The notes under the pieces: model-generated | What the model was told of the DNA's origin: nothing | What the model saw: only the letters and a program-made list of their open reading frames with translations | Database searches by the model: none | Assembly: GCA_002692605.1 (NCBI GenBank) | Contig: NZLE01000030.1 | Coordinates: 1 to 15,092 of the forward strand | Length of the DNA stretch: 15,092 nucleotides | Source of the DNA: Opitutia bacterium | GTDB lineage: Bacteria; Verrucomicrobiota; Verrucomicrobiia; Opitutales; Seribacteraceae | Direction: 5' to 3' | Made by a program: the position numbers and the translations under genes | In this document: one piece after another, positions 14,240 through 15,092 of the stretch | Layout of the letters: every line of letters starts with the position of its first letter | Numbering within the stretch: position 1 is the stretch's first letter

Positions 14240-15092
14240 ATGCAAAACCAACACATTCTTCAGCAAGCCGCCGACCAGGCGAGAGGCTTGGCCATTGACG
14301 CAATTCACGCATGCAGTTCCGGACATTTGGGGCTTCCTCTCGGAGCGGCGGAAATCGGCGCCGCGCTTTTCGGACAGGATCTGCAGATAGACCCTACCGA
14401 TGCGAACTGGCTTAACCGGGACCGTTTCGTACTGTCCGCCGGTCATGGGAGCATGTTCCTCTACGGGTGGCTGCATTTGGCCGGCTTCGATCTTTCCCTC
14501 GATGAACTGAAGAATTTTAGGCAACTGCACAGCAAGACGCCCGGTCACCCCGAGTTTGAGGAAACTCCCGGAGTCGAATGCACCACCGGTCCCTTGGGGC
14601 AGGGGGTTGGGAATGCGGTGGGCATGGCGATAGCCGGAAAAATGGCGGCCGCTCACTTCAACACCCCCGAGCATACGATCTTCGATCACCAAGTGGTCGC
14701 GCTTGCCGGGGATGGTTGCCTACAGGAGGGCGTTGCCGCCGAAGCCGCTTCCCTCGCCGGGCATCTCGCCTTGGATAACTTGACCATTCTTTACGATTCC
14801 AATGACGTCACTTTGGACGCCATGGCCAATGCAAGCCAAAGTGAGAGCGTGATCGATCGCTTCACCGCGTACGGTTATCACTGCATTCGGGTTGAAGGCG
14901 GTCACGATATGGAGGAAATTGGCCATGCTCTCGCTCAGGCACGGGCCAACAAGGGCAAGCCTACCTTCATCGAATTCAAGACGCTCATTGCAAAGGGAAT
15001 ACCGGAGGTTGCGGGAACGGCCGGTGGTCACGGAGAGGGCGGAGCCAAGTTCGCCGAATCCGCCCGCTTGGGACTGGGGTTGCCCGAGGAAC
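14240..15092 (+). CDS. tkt: Transketolase, N-terminal part (cut by window edge)
   Basis: The first 284 codons of a transketolase, which moves two-carbon ketol units between sugar phosphates in the pentose phosphate pathway, using thiamine diphosphate and a divalent metal. Full-length enzymes have about 650-680 residues, so more than half lies outside. The visible part is the thiamine-pyrophosphate (PP) domain: SSGHLGLPLGAAEIG (26-40, with His29), LSAGHGSMFLYGWLHL (65-80, His69), PGHPEFEETPGVECTTGPLG (101-120, His103) continuing into QGVGNAVGMA, and the TPP-metal motif GDGCLQEG (157-164) ending with Asn188 in YDSNDVTLD. The form SGHLGLPLG, in place of the SGHPGAPMG of E. coli, is the variant I recall from Chlamydiae and related bacteria. 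The ATG at 14240 gives the normal N-terminus. No reason to suspect a broken gene in the visible part. Confidence 0.96.
   Translation, partial: MQNQHILQQAADQARGLAIDAIHACSSGHLGLPLGAAEIGAALFGQDLQIDPTDANWLNRDRFVLSAGHGSMFLYGWLHLAGFDLSLDELKNFRQLHSKTPGHPEFEETPGVECTTGPLGQGVGNAVGMAIAGKMAAAHFNTPEHTIFDHQVVALAGDGCLQEGVAAEAASLAGHLALDNLTILYDSNDVTLDAMANASQSESVIDRFTAYGYHCIRVEGGHDMEEIGHALAQARANKGKPTFIEFKTLIAKGIPEVAGTAGGHGEGGAKFAESARLGLGLPEE

Overview
The window reads as a moderately GC-rich bacterial chromosome segment with 10 protein genes and no RNA genes, mobile elements or CRISPR. The mix of genes suggests Verrucomicrobiota, perhaps Opitutae-like: a Gld-type ABC transporter whose permease is fused to a GldG-like part, a DUF4340 partner, a transketolase of the SGHLGLPLG type, and few Shine-Dalgarno sites. 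That assignment is inference from protein style. No marker gene in the window settles it.

Left part (1-2547, minus strand): trpS (tryptophanyl-tRNA synthetase), followed by a gene that runs off the left edge. This second gene encodes a membrane-anchored, strongly acidic protein with a 79-residue tandem repeat. It has no stop inside the window, so a simple ORF scan that requires a stop loses it and shows antisense shadows instead.

Middle part (2639-6927): a plus-strand operon encodes an acyl carrier protein fused to a FabZ-like 3-hydroxyacyl-ACP dehydratase, a GT4 glycosyltransferase and a GT2 glycosyltransferase. It converges, with one base between the stop codons, on a minus-strand alpha-oxoamine synthase. 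The motifs of that enzyme lean towards serine palmitoyltransferase rather than the biotin enzyme BioF. Together these four genes could form a route to a glycosylated sphingoid or other amino-lipid. This is the most interesting functional hypothesis here, but it is inference.

Right-middle part (7023-12838, minus strand): a three-gene operon for a Gld-type ABC exporter. It holds an ATPase, an ABC-2 permease fused to a GldG-like periplasmic protein, and a DUF4340 protein carrying a C-terminal parvulin-type peptidyl-prolyl isomerase domain. A strong rho-independent terminator closes the operon at 6965-7003.

Right end (13020-15092, plus strand): a probably exported protein of unknown function, transcribed divergently from the ABC operon, and then the first 284 codons of a transketolase, cut by the window edge. 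The 181-bp divergent intergenic region holds a 9-bp direct repeat and small palindromes that could be operators. No gene-free stretch exceeds 300 bases.
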